A DNA stretch of 64,000 nt from Bacillus sp. MRMR6 (GCF_001940785.1 NZ_MSLS01000008.1:18430-82429), one strand, 5' to 3'. Positions 44,774-55,046 are shown, counted from the stretch's first letter. A program made the numbers and translations. Notes: a model not told the origin generated them from the letters alone.

Positions 44774-45547
44774 ATGACTCCATATAGTGTGAAAATCGAT
44801 GCGTTCGAGGGGCCGTTGGATTTACTCCTCCATTTAATTAATCGGCTAGAAATTGATATATATGATATTCCAGTTGCTCAAATTACTGAGCAATATTTAA
44901 TTTATATAAAAACAATGACTGATCTTAAACTTGATGTAGCCAGTGAATTTTTGGTAATGGCTGCAACCTTGTTAGCGATAAAAAGTAAAATGCTTCTGCC
45001 TAAACATGAGGAAGAAATGAATGAACTAGACCCCGAATTAACCTTTGAGGAAGATCCAAGGGATGAACTGGTTGAAAGGCTGATAGAATATCGTAAATAT
45101 AAAGAAGCAGCACATGATTTAAAATCAATGGAGGAAGAAAGGGGACTTATGTTCACCAAACCTCCAAGTGACCTCTCAAATTTTGCCAAAGAAAACCTGC
45201 CTGAAAAATCTGAGTTGAATATAACCCTATATGATATGCTGGCTGCTTTCCAAAAACTATTAAGAAGAAAAAAGTTACAAAGACCTTTAGCAACGAAAAT
45301 TGCCCGTCAGGAAATTTCCATTGAAACGAGAATGACGGAAATTATGGACGAATTAAGATTGCTTAGAGGGAAAAGGAATTTTTACGATTTGTTCCCTTAC
45401 CCCGCTAAGGAACATATTGTGGGGACATTTCTTGCCGTTTTAGAGTTAATTAAAAGAAAAGAAATCGATGTAGAGCAAGATGAGAACTTTGGAGACATCT
45501 TTGTCCATGCAATTGAGGAAGGAGCAGAAGGACTTGGAAATTATTAA
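44774..45547 (+). CDS. scpA: Segregation and condensation protein A
   Basis: ScpA is the kleisin that joins SMC heads in the SMC-ScpAB condensin. The 257-aa protein has the N-terminal SMC-neck-binding domain ([27 protein letters not shown]), a helical linker and the C-terminal winged helix ([29 protein letters not shown]). Length and position match B. subtilis. It overlaps scpB by 14 nt. Confidence 0.95.
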   Translation: MTPYSVKIDAFEGPLDLLLHLINRLEIDIYDIPVAQITEQYLIYIKTMTDLKLDVASEFLVMAATLLAIKSKMLLPKHEEEMNELDPELTFEEDPRDELVERLIEYRKYKEAAHDLKSMEEERGLMFTKPPSDLSNFAKENLPEKSELNITLYDMLAAFQKLLRRKKLQRPLATKIARQEISIETRMTEIMDELRLLRGKRNFYDLFPYPAKEHIVGTFLAVLELIKRKEIDVEQDENFGDIFVHAIEEGAEGLGNY

Positions 45548-46121
45548 TTGGCAGAATATCTTAGAGAGTCTTTTATTTGCAGCTGGCGACGAAGGGCTGA
45601 CAATTAAACATATAGCAGAGGTATTAGAGATCAATGAGTTGAAGGCTGCTGAAGTAATTGAAGAATTAAAAGAGGTGTATGATAACGATCAAAATCGAGG
45701 GATTATGATTGTTCAGCTTGCAGGTACTTATCAGCTTGCAACTAAAAAGGAAAATGCACCATATTTAAAAAGACTTGTTGATTCGCCAAGCACTACTGCC
45801 TTGTCACAGGCTGCCTTAGAAACATTAGCCATCATAGCTTATAAACAACCGATCACACGAGCAGAGATTGAAGAAATTCGAGGAGTGAAGACGGAACGTC
45901 CATTGCATACGCTCATGTCAAAGGCACTTATTAAAGAGGTCGGACGAGCAGAAGGAACAGGCAGGGCCTATCTTTATGGAACTACAAAAGAGTTTCTTGA
46001 TTATTTTGGCTTAAAAAGTATCGATGAACTTCCTTTGCTCCCTGACAAAGTAGATGAAGAATATGTGCAAGAGGAAGCCGATTTGTTTTTTGAGAAATTT
46101 CAGGAAACGATTGGCTCTTAA
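45534..46121 (+). CDS. scpB: Segregation and condensation protein B
   Basis: ScpB dimers bind the middle of ScpA and shape the condensin ring. The 195-aa product has two winged-helix domains, with [24 protein letters not shown] as the best-kept stretch. I use TTG 45534 ([10 protein letters not shown]) because AAGGAG lies nine bases before it and the length agrees with the family (197 aa in B. subtilis); the frame stays open further upstream inside scpA. Confidence 0.93.
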   Translation: MEIINWQNILESLLFAAGDEGLTIKHIAEVLEINELKAAEVIEELKEVYDNDQNRGIMIVQLAGTYQLATKKENAPYLKRLVDSPSTTALSQAALETLAIIAYKQPITRAEIEEIRGVKTERPLHTLMSKALIKEVGRAEGTGRAYLYGTTKEFLDYFGLKSIDELPLLPDKVDEEYVQEEADLFFEKFQETIGS

Positions 46122-46222
46122 ACGGTTTGGTTGTGTTAAAATAAACTTAAGTATTTTGTTTGGATGATTTCCAATTTAAAGGTATTACATGATTTGTCCA
46201 AGGCTAAAGGAGATTGATTTAG

Positions 46223-46642
46223 TTGCTAATTAAAGAATGTATAGGATATGAATTAGAAAAGGAGCAATCGAATACATCAGAGGATTTCTTTAACAGAAGT
46301 GAAGTGACATTTGTTGAAGAGGGGGAGGAAAGAACGCTTCACGTTCTTTATGTTAGGTTTTTTGATGAATTCATTCACGAATTTACTCCATATCAGGAGA
46401 ACCCAATTCTGACCCTAGGGGAAATGAACATTACATTTAAAGATATTGTGGCCCTTGTATGTCTAATAAAAAATCCTGGTTTACGCCAACGAAAAAGGTT
46501 GTATATTAATTCTAAACATGAATTTGCCTCCTACTTCAAAGGGATTGACTACAGCAAATTGCCTGAAATCCTGTTCTCAATAAAGCAGAATAAACCTTTC
46601 GAGCTTCAATCGCCATTAGAGTACATCACGCAGCCTAGTTAA
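46223..46642 (+). CDS. Unrecognised protein between scpB and ypuI
   Basis: This 139-aa frame has no motif I can place. It is acidic at the N terminus (YELEKEQSNTSEDFFNRSEV), has a middle beta-like stretch (LHVLYVRFFDEFIHEFTPY) and a basic loop (GLRQRKRLYINSKHEF). No signal peptide or membrane helix. The start is TTG 46223 with AAAGGAG ten bases upstream. Codon use matches the neighbours, so it is probably real. It is 101 nt after scpB and 33 nt before ypuI, and may share their transcript. B. subtilis has no gene here that I recall. Confidence 0.65.
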   Translation: MLIKECIGYELEKEQSNTSEDFFNRSEVTFVEEGEERTLHVLYVRFFDEFIHEFTPYQENPILTLGEMNITFKDIVALVCLIKNPGLRQRKRLYINSKHEFASYFKGIDYSKLPEILFSIKQNKPFELQSPLEYITQPS

Positions 46643-46675
46643 AACTATTTACGAAAACTAAAAGGGGTGTAAAGT

Positions 46676-47164
46676 ATGGGAAATGCATTAGTCAAAACCC
46701 AGCTTAATGACGTTAAAGAATTTTTAGCTAATACAAGCTTAAAATTAGAAAATTATCTAAATGAAACAACTATTGTCCAAATGCAGCGGGAAAAAGAGAG
46801 TGACCTTAATTACTACAAAATAATTCTTTCAAACCTTAGAAAGCTTTTGGTCTATAGTGAGGAAGGGTTAGAAGCCTGTTCGGTTATTCTGCAGAGTGAG
46901 CCATTTCAGAAAGCAACAGCAGAAAAAACTCTTTATCGAATTTTCCATCAATGCATTGAGGAATTCTTCTCTCCGAAAAATGATGCCTGGTATGAAAACA
47001 GTCGAAGTGCTTATACAGGCAAGAATTCTATAAAATTTTATAAAGAAATACCAGAAAACCTTCAGGTATTAATTAAAGGTTTAGAAGGTGAGTTTCAGAG
47101 AATTAGAGAAGAATTAGAATTTTATGAAACAGACTACCGGACAAAGATGATCCAATCAAAATAG
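46676..47164 (+). CDS. ypuI: YpuI family protein (DUF3907)
   Basis: This 162-aa helical protein matches YpuI/DUF3907: the start MGNALVKTQ, the centre QKATAEKTLYRIFHQCIEEFF and SRSAYTGKNSIKF, and the end FYETDYRTKMIQSK are conserved across Bacillus. It has no membrane helix. Function is unknown. It sits between scpB and dacB as in B. subtilis. AAAGGGGTG precedes the ATG. A terminator follows. Confidence 0.82.
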   Translation: MGNALVKTQLNDVKEFLANTSLKLENYLNETTIVQMQREKESDLNYYKIILSNLRKLLVYSEEGLEACSVILQSEPFQKATAEKTLYRIFHQCIEEFFSPKNDAWYENSRSAYTGKNSIKFYKEIPENLQVLIKGLEGEFQRIREELEFYETDYRTKMIQSK

Positions 47165-47175
47165 TTATTTCTTTT

Positions 47176-47214
47176 AAAAAGCTGACCGTTATTAAAATGG
47201 TCGGCTTTTTTTAT
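47176..47214 (+). terminator. Terminator after ypuI
   Basis: Stem AAAAAGCTGACC / GGTCGGCTTTTT with a T-run. Confidence 0.85.
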
Positions 47215-47289
47215 TACTAATTAATATTAATCATAAACCTGACGGTAATTCATACTCTTTAGGTAGTTAAGTTTTTAAGGAGGTATACA

Positions 47290-48186
47290 ATGAGTCAGTT
47301 TAGGAATTATCTACAAGAGCTGTTTAAGTGGAATGAAGATATAAAAAAGTTTTTAGGCTCGCAGGAGGTCGAAAACAATACGGAGCTATGGGAACAACTC
47401 GATCGCTTTACAAAATTAGTAGAAAATGGCAGCAACAGTGGACAATTGTCGGACACAGAGCTGCTAAATCTTCAGACAGAAGCTGAGAATATTCATGAGC
47501 AGATGGAGAATTATTTTAATAGGAAACGGGTTGTAGGAACGATTTGGGTAAATGAAAAAGTAATTCCCCCTGGCGAACATACCCTCCCTGCACTCCCATA
47601 TGCATACAACGCCCTAGAACCCTATATCTCAGAAGAAATAATGAGACTTCATCATGATAAGCATCATCAATCATATGTAGACGGTTTAAACAAAGCAGAA
47701 CTTAAACTTAAGGATGCAAGGAAAACAGGTGACTTTTCCTTGATTAAACATTGGTCGAGAGAATTGGCTTTTCACGGATCAGGACACTATCTTCACACAA
47801 TATTTTGGAATAATATGACCCCGAATGGTGGGGGGAGTCCACAAGGTCCGCTAAAAGAGAAAATAGATAATTATTTTGGGAGCTTCGACAATTTTAAGAA
47901 ACAATTCTCAGAAGCAGCAAAACAAGTAGAAGGAGTCGGATGGGCTTTGCTAGTCTGGTCTCCTCGTGCAAGGCATTTAGAAATTCTTCAATCCGAAAGA
48001 CATATGCTTTTAACACAATGGGATACTATTCCATTGCTTGTTCTAGATGTTTGGGAACATGCCTACTATCTCCAATATAAGAACAATAGAGGAGAATACA
48101 TTGATAATTGGTGGAAAATTGTAAACTGGAACGATGTAGAACTACGCTTTGATCAAGTAGCTGAGATAAAATGGCCGGCTTTTTAA
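47290..48186 (+). CDS. sodF: Superoxide dismutase, Fe/Mn family, with N-terminal extension
   Basis: This enzyme dismutates superoxide with iron or manganese. The 298-aa product is about 100 residues longer than SodA. Residues 1-95 are a charged helical extension; the SOD domain starts at HTLPALPYAYNAL. Metal ligands are His121 (first His of LHHDKHH), His in GHYLH, and Asp and His in DVWEHAY. WNNMTPNGGGSPQGPL is the family signature. It resembles B. subtilis SodF. It is inserted between ypuI and dacB, which are adjacent in B. subtilis. TAAGGAGG precedes the ATG. Confidence 0.88.
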   Translation: MSQFRNYLQELFKWNEDIKKFLGSQEVENNTELWEQLDRFTKLVENGSNSGQLSDTELLNLQTEAENIHEQMENYFNRKRVVGTIWVNEKVIPPGEHTLPALPYAYNALEPYISEEIMRLHHDKHHQSYVDGLNKAELKLKDARKTGDFSLIKHWSRELAFHGSGHYLHTIFWNNMTPNGGGSPQGPLKEKIDNYFGSFDNFKKQFSEAAKQVEGVGWALLVWSPRARHLEILQSERHMLLTQWDTIPLLVLDVWEHAYYLQYKNNRGEYIDNWWKIVNWNDVELRFDQVAEIKWPAF

Positions 48187-48245
48187 GTTTTTGTCAGAGC
48201 AATCAGTGTTTTTTGCTGATTGCTTTTGTTTAATATGGACAAAGT

Positions 48246-48274
48246 GTCATAACAATTCTTGTCCTGCATAAAAT
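48246..48274 (+). promoter_or_regulatory. Sigma-E-like promoter of dacB
   Basis: GTCATAAC (48246-48253), 13 bp, CATAAAAT (48267-48274) resembles GTCATATT-N-CATACAAT. dacB-spmAB is a sigma-E operon in B. subtilis. Confidence 0.6.
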
Positions 48275-48319
48275 TTTATAAAACGCGAAAAAGCTAAAGA
48301 AGGGGACGAGGTAAATCTT

Positions 48320-49465
48320 ATGAGAATGATTTGGAAGCTAGTCATTTTTACCCTCATGCTCTCACTCATCATGGCAAACATTCCTCAAAAGGTGGATGCT
48401 TCTGTTTCCGTAAGTGCACGCAGTGCTGTATTAATGGAACAAGAATCTGGACGTGTCCTATTTGAGAAAGATGCTCATACAAAAAGGAGAATAGCTAGTA
48501 TTACTAAAATCATGACAGCGGTGCTAGCGATTGAGTCAGGGAAAATGAGTGATATAGTGAAAGTAAGTGAACAAGCTACCCGTACGGAAGGGTCATCGGT
48601 ATATTTAAAGCCTGGAGAAAAAATAAAATTAGAGCACTTAGTTTATGGGTTAATGCTACGCTCTGGTAATGATACTGCAGTAGCAATTGCTGAAAATGTT
48701 GGCGGCAGTTTAGAAGGTTTTGTGTATCTGATGAACCAAAAGGCAAACGAAATTGGGATGTTAAATACCCATTTTGCCAATCCGCATGGTTTAGATGACC
48801 ATGAGGACCACTATTCAACAGCATATGATATGGCGTTACTGACACGTTATGCAATGCAATATGAGAAATATAGAGATATTACCGGGACAAAGGAGCATCA
48901 TGCACCAAACCCAGCAGAGAATTGGGAAAGAGAATGGAAAAACAAAAACCGCCTTCTAACAAAATATAAATATACAACAGGCGGTAAAACAGGATATACC
49001 AAACGTGCAAAAAGAACCCTTGTTACTACTGCTGCAAAGGGTGAAATGAACTTAATCGCAGTAACGATCAATGCTCCAGATGACTGGAATGATCATATTG
49101 CAATGTTTGAAAATGGTTTTAAAGCTTATGATATGGCGGAGGTGTTACCAGAAGGAAAATTAAAGCTTAAAGAAAACGAGGATTATAAGAATCAATTATA
49201 TATAAAGGATTCATTTGTATATCCTGCAACAAAAGAAGAAATGGATTTATTTACCGTTAAATATAAACTGAACAAGCCGCCTGAAAATTGGGACAGGTCC
49301 AAGAATAATGAAGCAATCGTTGGAAGAGCATTAGTATACCTTGATGAAAAAGTTATTAAGGATTTGCCAATCTATTATGAAGCGATTCCAGAAAAGAAAA
49401 AGGGATTATTCGACTCCTTAAAAGAAATATTCCTATCCATTCTAGGTGTGAAAATGAATGGTTAA
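48320..49465 (+). CDS. dacB: Spore cortex D-alanyl-D-alanine carboxypeptidase DacB
   Basis: DacB (PBP5*) trims cortex peptidoglycan in the mother cell. The 381-aa protein has a signal peptide (about 1-27), Ser60-Lys63 in SITK, SGN in RSGNDTAV and KTG in GKTGYTK, followed by a C-terminal domain with amphipathic end (LFDSLKEIFLSILGV). It precedes spmA, overlapping it by 8 nt. AAGGGGACGAGG precedes the start. Confidence 0.94.
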   Translation: MRMIWKLVIFTLMLSLIMANIPQKVDASVSVSARSAVLMEQESGRVLFEKDAHTKRRIASITKIMTAVLAIESGKMSDIVKVSEQATRTEGSSVYLKPGEKIKLEHLVYGLMLRSGNDTAVAIAENVGGSLEGFVYLMNQKANEIGMLNTHFANPHGLDDHEDHYSTAYDMALLTRYAMQYEKYRDITGTKEHHAPNPAENWEREWKNKNRLLTKYKYTTGGKTGYTKRAKRTLVTTAAKGEMNLIAVTINAPDDWNDHIAMFENGFKAYDMAEVLPEGKLKLKENEDYKNQLYIKDSFVYPATKEEMDLFTVKYKLNKPPENWDRSKNNEAIVGRALVYLDEKVIKDLPIYYEAIPEKKKGLFDSLKEIFLSILGVKMNG

Positions 49466-50045
49466 TTACATTTGGGTTTTCATGATGGTAATTGGAATTG
49501 TTTTTGCAATGATAAACGGAACAATGGGAGAAGTTAACAAGGCTATATTCGATGGAGCAAAGGAAGCTGTTACTCTCTGCATTGGATTAATAAGTATACT
49601 CGTTTTTTGGCTAGGTTTAATGCGTATTGCCGAGGAATCAGGACTACTGAAACGGCTATCAAAGTTATTTAGACCTTTAGTAAAGAGATTATTTCCTGAG
49701 ATACCACATAATCATCCAGCCATGGGCTATATTTTATCCAATATGATAGCCAATATGTTTGGTTTGGGGAATGCAGCCACTCCTCTTGGAATTAAGGCAA
49801 TGGAAGAGTTAAAACGTTTAAATGGGGGAAAGAACTCAGCAAGCAGATCAATGGTAACCTTTTTAGCAATCAATACAGCAAGTATCACCATCATTCCTAC
49901 CACGGTAATTGCTATTAGGATAAACTATAATTCTGCTTCTCCAACTGAAATAGTTGTACCGACCTTAATTGCAACTATTATTTCAATGCTAGGAGCAGTG
50001 ATGATTGATCGTTATTTCTATTACCGGCGGAGCCGTAAAGGATGA
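49458..50045 (+). CDS. spmA: Spore maturation protein SpmA
   Basis: SpmA and SpmB act together in spore core dehydration. The 195-aa nucleoside-recognition (Gate) domain protein has about four helices and SNMIANMFGLGNAATPLGIKAM, the family's signature. It overlaps dacB upstream and spmB downstream, so translation is coupled. Confidence 0.95.
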   Translation: MVNYIWVFMMVIGIVFAMINGTMGEVNKAIFDGAKEAVTLCIGLISILVFWLGLMRIAEESGLLKRLSKLFRPLVKRLFPEIPHNHPAMGYILSNMIANMFGLGNAATPLGIKAMEELKRLNGGKNSASRSMVTFLAINTASITIIPTTVIAIRINYNSASPTEIVVPTLIATIISMLGAVMIDRYFYYRRSRKG

Positions 50046-50050
50046 GAAGC

Positions 50051-50587
50051 ATGGAAATTATTTCACTCATTTCTCTAGGATTTATACCTGTATTAATAGG
50101 CTTTATACTCTTGTATGGAACGTTTAAGCAAGTTCAAACATATGAAAGCTTTGTTGAAGGTGGAAAAGAAGGAATCAAGATAGCTGTTTCAATTATTCCT
50201 TTTTTAGTTGGAATGTTAGTGGCCATTTCAGTGTTTCGTGCCTCAGGAGCATTAGAAGCTCTAATGAATTGGATCCGGCCAGCAATGGAGGCAATCAATG
50301 TCCCCGCTGAAATCGTACCCTTGATTTTAATAAGACCTATTTCAGGTACAGCTGCGCTTGGCATGACTAGTGATTTAATTGCAGTTTATGGACCAGACTC
50401 ATTTATTGGCAGACTAGCTTCTGTCTTGCAAGGAAGTACAGATACGACCTTCTACGTGTTAACTGTATACTTTGGAGCAGTTGGCATTAAAAAAATGGGT
50501 GATGCACTAAAAGTGGGATTACTTGCGGATGTGGTAGGAATTATAGCAGCGGTTGTTGTCATCACACTATTTTTCGGAGCAGTTTAG
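50051..50587 (+). CDS. spmB: Spore maturation protein SpmB
   Basis: This is the second Gate-domain protein for spore maturation. The 178-aa product equals B. subtilis SpmB in length and has TYESFVEGGKEGIKIAVSIIPF and LIRPISGTAALGM. I use ATG 50051 (MEIISLISLG), ten bases after AAAGGA; ATG 50042 is too near that site. The 215-bp gap after it holds at best a weak hairpin (about 50621-50652) and no gene. Confidence 0.94.
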   Translation: MEIISLISLGFIPVLIGFILLYGTFKQVQTYESFVEGGKEGIKIAVSIIPFLVGMLVAISVFRASGALEALMNWIRPAMEAINVPAEIVPLILIRPISGTAALGMTSDLIAVYGPDSFIGRLASVLQGSTDTTFYVLTVYFGAVGIKKMGDALKVGLLADVVGIIAAVVVITLFFGAV

Positions 50588-50802
50588 TTTGTTTTACGAT
50601 TTTTCATACTAAGTATTGGCAGGTTCCTTATAAAATAGGGCTTGCTTTTTTATTTTTAGGGTTTATTAATATCACCTGCTTTGAAAAAAGGCAAAGTTGT
50701 GTCATAATTCATTAGGATAGAATAATGAATTTTGTTTTTTTGGGGAATTTGGTTTTTCCCTACGTGTCCGAATACAGGCTAACATATGAGGTGAATTAAT
50801 AA

Positions 50803-51537
50803 ATGGAAAGATTACAAAAGGTAATTGCCCGTGCAGGCATTGCTTCTAGAAGGAAATCTGAAGAATTGATTAAGGAAGGTAGAGTAAAAGTAAACGGAAA
50901 AATCGTTACTGAACTAGGGATAAAGGTGACTCCTTCTGATCGGGTAGAGGTTAATGAAGTACAAATTGAGAGTGAAGTACCTGTTTATTTCTTATTATAT
51001 AAACCCCGTGGTGTCATTTCGAGTGTAAGCGATGAGAAAGGAAGAAAGGTGGTAACAGATTTCTTTCCACATTTAATGGAAAGAATTTATCCTGTTGGTC
51101 GTCTTGATTACGATACATCAGGCTTATTGCTGCTAACCAACGATGGTGAGTTTGCTAATTTACTAATGCATCCTAGTAACCAAATTGAAAAAGTATATGT
51201 GGTTAAAACAAAAGGAATTCCAGCAAAGGAAAACCTCCGTAAATTGGAGAGGGGAATTCGTCTAGAGGATGGAAAAACTGCACCAGCAAGAGTTAAAATG
51301 CTTTCTGGAGATACGAAAAAACAAACAGCTATTATCGAAATTAGCATTCATGAAGGACGTAATCGACAGGTTAGAAGAATGTTTGAGGCAATAGGTCATG
51401 ATGTTCTGAAATTAAAAAGAGAACGATATGGATTTTTAACATTGAGTGGTCTAACAGCGGGAGATGCAAGGGAATTAACTCCACATGAGGTGAAACAATT
51501 AAGAGCGATGGCAATGGATTTAAAGAAAAAGTCATAA
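50803..51537 (+). CDS. rluB: 23S rRNA pseudouridine synthase (RluB/RsuA family)
   Basis: This enzyme makes a pseudouridine in rRNA, by homology 23S position 2605 (E. coli count). The 244-aa protein has an S4 RNA-binding domain (1-60: ARAGIASRRKSEELIKEGRV) and the catalytic Asp102 in GRLDYDTSGLLLLTNDG; EGRNRQVRRMFEAIGHDV is the C-terminal signature. It sits between spmB and resA as in Bacillus. ATATGAGGTG precedes the ATG. Confidence 0.93.
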   Translation: MERLQKVIARAGIASRRKSEELIKEGRVKVNGKIVTELGIKVTPSDRVEVNEVQIESEVPVYFLLYKPRGVISSVSDEKGRKVVTDFFPHLMERIYPVGRLDYDTSGLLLLTNDGEFANLLMHPSNQIEKVYVVKTKGIPAKENLRKLERGIRLEDGKTAPARVKMLSGDTKKQTAIIEISIHEGRNRQVRRMFEAIGHDVLKLKRERYGFLTLSGLTAGDARELTPHEVKQLRAMAMDLKKKS

Positions 51538-51638
51538 AGATGTCACAATTCCATTCATCATTTACACTGTGTAAATGATGATAAATGATATACTTTAGAC
51601 AAAATGTATCGGAGACTAGAAATACTGGGGGAGGACTT

Positions 51639-52163
51639 ATGAAAAAACGGCGATTAATTATGAGGACAATCATCCTGCTCGTTCTAGGTGCAGCCGTAGC
51701 CTATACATTGTATGCAAACTTAACTAAAGACAAATTAGATCGAGTGGCTATTGGCAAGGAAGCTCCGGATTTTGTATTGGTAGATATGGATGGAACGAAA
51801 CATCAATTATCCGAGTATAAGGGGCAGGGTGTATTTTTGAACTTTTGGGGAACATGGTGTAAGCCCTGTGAGGAAGAAATGCCTTATATGAATAATCAAT
51901 ATCATCAATTTAAAGACAGCGGGGTACAAATTCTAGCAGTAAATATTAGTGAGTCAGAGCTGGCGGTTAATCAGTTCGCAGCTCGACATAGCCTTGATTT
52001 TCCAATATTAATCGATAAGGATGATCAAGTCCGGACCGCTTATAGTATTGGTACGTTACCTGCAACTTATTTAATTGATAAAGATGGCAAAGTCATTAAA
52101 TACCATACCGGACAGCTGACAGAAAGAGCAGTAAGGGAGTTCATGGAGAAAATTAAGCCGTAA
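51639..52163 (+). CDS. resA: Thiol-disulfide oxidoreductase ResA
   Basis: ResA reduces the haem-binding cysteines of apocytochrome c on the outer face of the membrane. The 174-aa protein has an N-terminal anchor helix (about 8-26) and a thioredoxin fold with WGTWCKPCEEEMPY, Cys74-Cys77. TLPATYLIDKDG has the cis-Pro. ATG 51639 follows GGGGGAGG. It is followed by resB and resC. Confidence 0.94.
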   Translation: MKKRRLIMRTIILLVLGAAVAYTLYANLTKDKLDRVAIGKEAPDFVLVDMDGTKHQLSEYKGQGVFLNFWGTWCKPCEEEMPYMNNQYHQFKDSGVQILAVNISESELAVNQFAARHSLDFPILIDKDDQVRTAYSIGTLPATYLIDKDGKVIKYHTGQLTERAVREFMEKIKP

Positions 52164-52184
52164 GGTTGTTGGGAGATTTTTCAA

Positions 52185-53813
52185 ATGAAAGATGTAAAAT
52201 GTGAATGTGGTCATGTTAATCCACATGGGACCGTCTTGTGTGAAGCATGCGGGAAGGTTCTCGTTGAAGAGGCTATGGAAACTAAACTGCTCGATATGCG
52301 ATATGAAGGCAGTGCTCGACGCTCACAAACATATAATAAAACGATTGTTGATAAAATATGGAATTTCTTTTCCTCTGTTAAGGTAGGAGTTAGTTTAATT
52401 GTTATTACCCTAGTTGCCTCAGCGGTTGGCACCATTCTTCCTCAGGAAATGTATATTCCTTCTGTACAGCCAAGTGTATATTACCAAGAGGAATATGGGT
52501 GGGTTGGAAAGCTATACTACGACTTAGGTTTTCATGACTTATATAGTTCTTGGTGGTACTTAATTTTAGTTGCCATGATTGGCGTCTCCCTTGTCATTTG
52601 TAGTCTTGATCGGGTAGTCCCGTTGTACAAAGCGTTAAAAGTACAAAATGTCACAAGACATGAAGGTTTTTTAAGACGCCAGCGTATCTTTGGTGTAACT
52701 GAGAGTGTCAATGTAAAGGACTTGGCTAGTATAAAGGAAGGTTTAAAGGCTAAAAGGTACAACGTTCGCGAAAAAAATGGTGACCTGCTAGCTGAAAAGG
52801 GCCGTTTTTCTCGCTGGGGCCCTTATGTAAACCACGTTGGACTTATTATTTTCTTAATTGGCGGTATGCTTAGATTTGTACCTGGTATGTATATCGATGA
52901 AGTCTTGTGGCTTCGTGAAGGGGAAACAAAGGTAATTCCTGAAACAGACGGACAATATTATATTACTAATAATAAATTTACCGTAGACCATTATGATAAA
53001 AATGAAAATAAAACTTTTGAAGCAGCTATTGACCGTGCGGGTATGGTTGTGAAAAACTACCAAACAGATGCTGTTCTTTATAAAAGAACAGGACCCGCTA
53101 TTCCGGGTGAAGCACCAGATCTCAATAAGGTGAAGGAACATAAAATTAGAGTTAACCAGCCGTTGAAGTTTGAACATTTTGCTCTTTATCAGGTTGACTT
53201 TAAACTAAACGAATTAAACACCATGACCTTTTCCTTAACTAACAAAACTACCAAGGAAACCTTCGGGGATCTAAAAGTTAACCTTTATGAACCGGAGCCG
53301 AAGTATGAATTGGGCAATGGATATAGTGTAGAATTAATTAGTTATTTTCCCGATTTTGAGTTTGCAAAAACTGGGGAACCAACGACAAAGTCTAGAATCC
53401 CAAATAATCCTGCCTTTGTATTTAAAATGTTAACACCTGAAAAACCGCAGGGGGAAACAAGCTTTGTTGCGATTCAGCAGACGATTGAACCATTAGGGGA
53501 AAATGAATACAAAATGGCATTTAAGGGTGTTGAAACAAAAAATGTAACTGCCCTAACAGTTAGAAAAGACTTAACACTTTGGATAATTGCACTTGGCGGT
53601 GTTATTTTCATGATAGGAGTTGTACAAGGTGCCTATTGGAACCATCGAAGAGTCTGGATTCAACAAAAAAATGGACAGGTTTGGGTTGCGGGTCATACGA
53701 ATAAAAACTGGTATGGTTTGAAAAGAGAATTAGAGATAGTATTTTCAAATACAGCTATAAATATTCCAGAAGATCAACTTCAAGAGAAAAATACGGATAA
53801 GGAGGGAGTCTAG
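52185..53813 (+). CDS. resB: Cytochrome c biogenesis protein ResB
   Basis: ResB pairs with ResC in the system II haem delivery and ligation complex. The 542-aa protein starts with a zinc-ribbon-like CECGH...CEACGK (residues 5-19), has membrane helices near 72-92, 125-150, 218-235 and 465-485, and a large extracytoplasmic domain between the third and fourth. Length is as in B. subtilis ResB. GTTGGGAG precedes the ATG. It abuts resC. Confidence 0.93.
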   Translation: MKDVKCECGHVNPHGTVLCEACGKVLVEEAMETKLLDMRYEGSARRSQTYNKTIVDKIWNFFSSVKVGVSLIVITLVASAVGTILPQEMYIPSVQPSVYYQEEYGWVGKLYYDLGFHDLYSSWWYLILVAMIGVSLVICSLDRVVPLYKALKVQNVTRHEGFLRRQRIFGVTESVNVKDLASIKEGLKAKRYNVREKNGDLLAEKGRFSRWGPYVNHVGLIIFLIGGMLRFVPGMYIDEVLWLREGETKVIPETDGQYYITNNKFTVDHYDKNENKTFEAAIDRAGMVVKNYQTDAVLYKRTGPAIPGEAPDLNKVKEHKIRVNQPLKFEHFALYQVDFKLNELNTMTFSLTNKTTKETFGDLKVNLYEPEPKYELGNGYSVELISYFPDFEFAKTGEPTTKSRIPNNPAFVFKMLTPEKPQGETSFVAIQQTIEPLGENEYKMAFKGVETKNVTALTVRKDLTLWIIALGGVIFMIGVVQGAYWNHRRVWIQQKNGQVWVAGHTNKNWYGLKRELEIVFSNTAINIPEDQLQEKNTDKEGV

Positions 53814-55001
53814 TTGGTAACAATAAGTAGTAATTTACTTTATATTGCATTTATTTTATATTTAGTTGCGACCCTCTTCTTTGGCGGTGCCATAAAGTCA
53901 AATCATGGTATGGAAGAAAACAAAAAGGGAACAAATCGGTGGGGGAAATTAGCCGTTCTTCTTACCATTATCGGCTTCATTGCTCAAATAGGTTATTTCA
54001 TTACAAGATGGGTTGCAGCTGGACATGCACCAGTTAGTAATTTATTTGAGTTCACAACATTTTTTGGAATGTGTCTTGTCGGTGCGTTTATCGTAATATA
54101 TTTTATCTATCGAACTCCGCTTTTAGGTTTATTTACGTTACCGGTTGCTATTCTTATTATTGCTTATGCGAGCATGTTTCCAAGAGACATTTCACCATTA
54201 ATACCTGCATTGCAAAGTGACTGGCTGCACATTCATGTAACAACTGCAGCACTCGGAGAGGCTATTCTAGCGGTGAGCTTTGCCGCAGGACTGATCTACT
54301 TGGTTAAGGTTATTGATCAGACAAAAGCTAGTAAAAGAACATTTTGGCTAGAAGCTGTAATGTTTAGTTTAGTGACAACAGTAGGTTTTGTTTTAGTTTC
54401 AACGGTCTTTTCAACTACGGATTATCACGCTGAATTTAAATGGATTGATAAGAACAACCAGGAAGTAACAATGGAATACACCATGCCGGCGATAACAGGC
54501 CCCCATGAATGGGAATTAACAACAAAGGGTAAATTTGAACCGCTTGTTGAAATGCCAGCTATTATTAATGCCAAAAAATTAAACACTGTTATTTGGTCTC
54601 TTATCGGCGGAATTCTACTTTATGGTGTAATAAGGCTTTTATTAAGAAAGCGGATGGCTGCCGCTTTACAACCTTTAGTAAGAAATATTAAGCTTGATTT
54701 AGTTGATGAAATTAGTTATCGATCCGTGTTAATCGGGTTTCCAGTGTTTACACTCGGAGCATTGATATTTGCAATGATCTGGGCGCAAATTGCATGGACA
54801 CGTTTCTGGGGATGGGATCCAAAAGAAGTTTGGGCACTCATCACCTGGCTGTTCTATGCTGCATTCCTTCATCTGCGTCTCTCAAAAGGGTGGCATGGTG
54901 AGAAATCAGCTTGGCTTGCCGTAATTGGCTTTATCATTATTATGTTTAACTTAATCGCAGTAAACCTAGTCATAGCCGGTCTCCATTCATACGCAGGTTA
55001 A
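53814..55001 (+). CDS. resC: Cytochrome c biogenesis protein ResC (CcsA type)
   Basis: ResC is the haem-handling partner of ResB. The 395-aa protein has about eight helices and the tryptophan-rich [14 protein letters not shown] loop, with conserved His residues ([26 protein letters not shown]). The start is TTG directly after the resB stop, with AAGGAGGGAG before it. A terminator follows, before resD; in B. subtilis resABC and resDE can be co-transcribed. Confidence 0.94.
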   Translation: MVTISSNLLYIAFILYLVATLFFGGAIKSNHGMEENKKGTNRWGKLAVLLTIIGFIAQIGYFITRWVAAGHAPVSNLFEFTTFFGMCLVGAFIVIYFIYRTPLLGLFTLPVAILIIAYASMFPRDISPLIPALQSDWLHIHVTTAALGEAILAVSFAAGLIYLVKVIDQTKASKRTFWLEAVMFSLVTTVGFVLVSTVFSTTDYHAEFKWIDKNNQEVTMEYTMPAITGPHEWELTTKGKFEPLVEMPAIINAKKLNTVIWSLIGGILLYGVIRLLLRKRMAAALQPLVRNIKLDLVDEISYRSVLIGFPVFTLGALIFAMIWAQIAWTRFWGWDPKEVWALITWLFYAAFLHLRLSKGWHGEKSAWLAVIGFIIIMFNLIAVNLVIAGLHSYAG

Positions 55002-55016
55002 GACACCAACCTTATA

Positions 55017-55046
55017 GGCCTTCACCTTAGTGAAGGTCTTTTTAGA
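55017..55046 (+). terminator. Terminator after resABC
   Basis: Stem CCTTCAC / GTGAAGG, loop CTTA, then TCTTTTTAG. It may let some transcription through to resDE. Confidence 0.78.
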
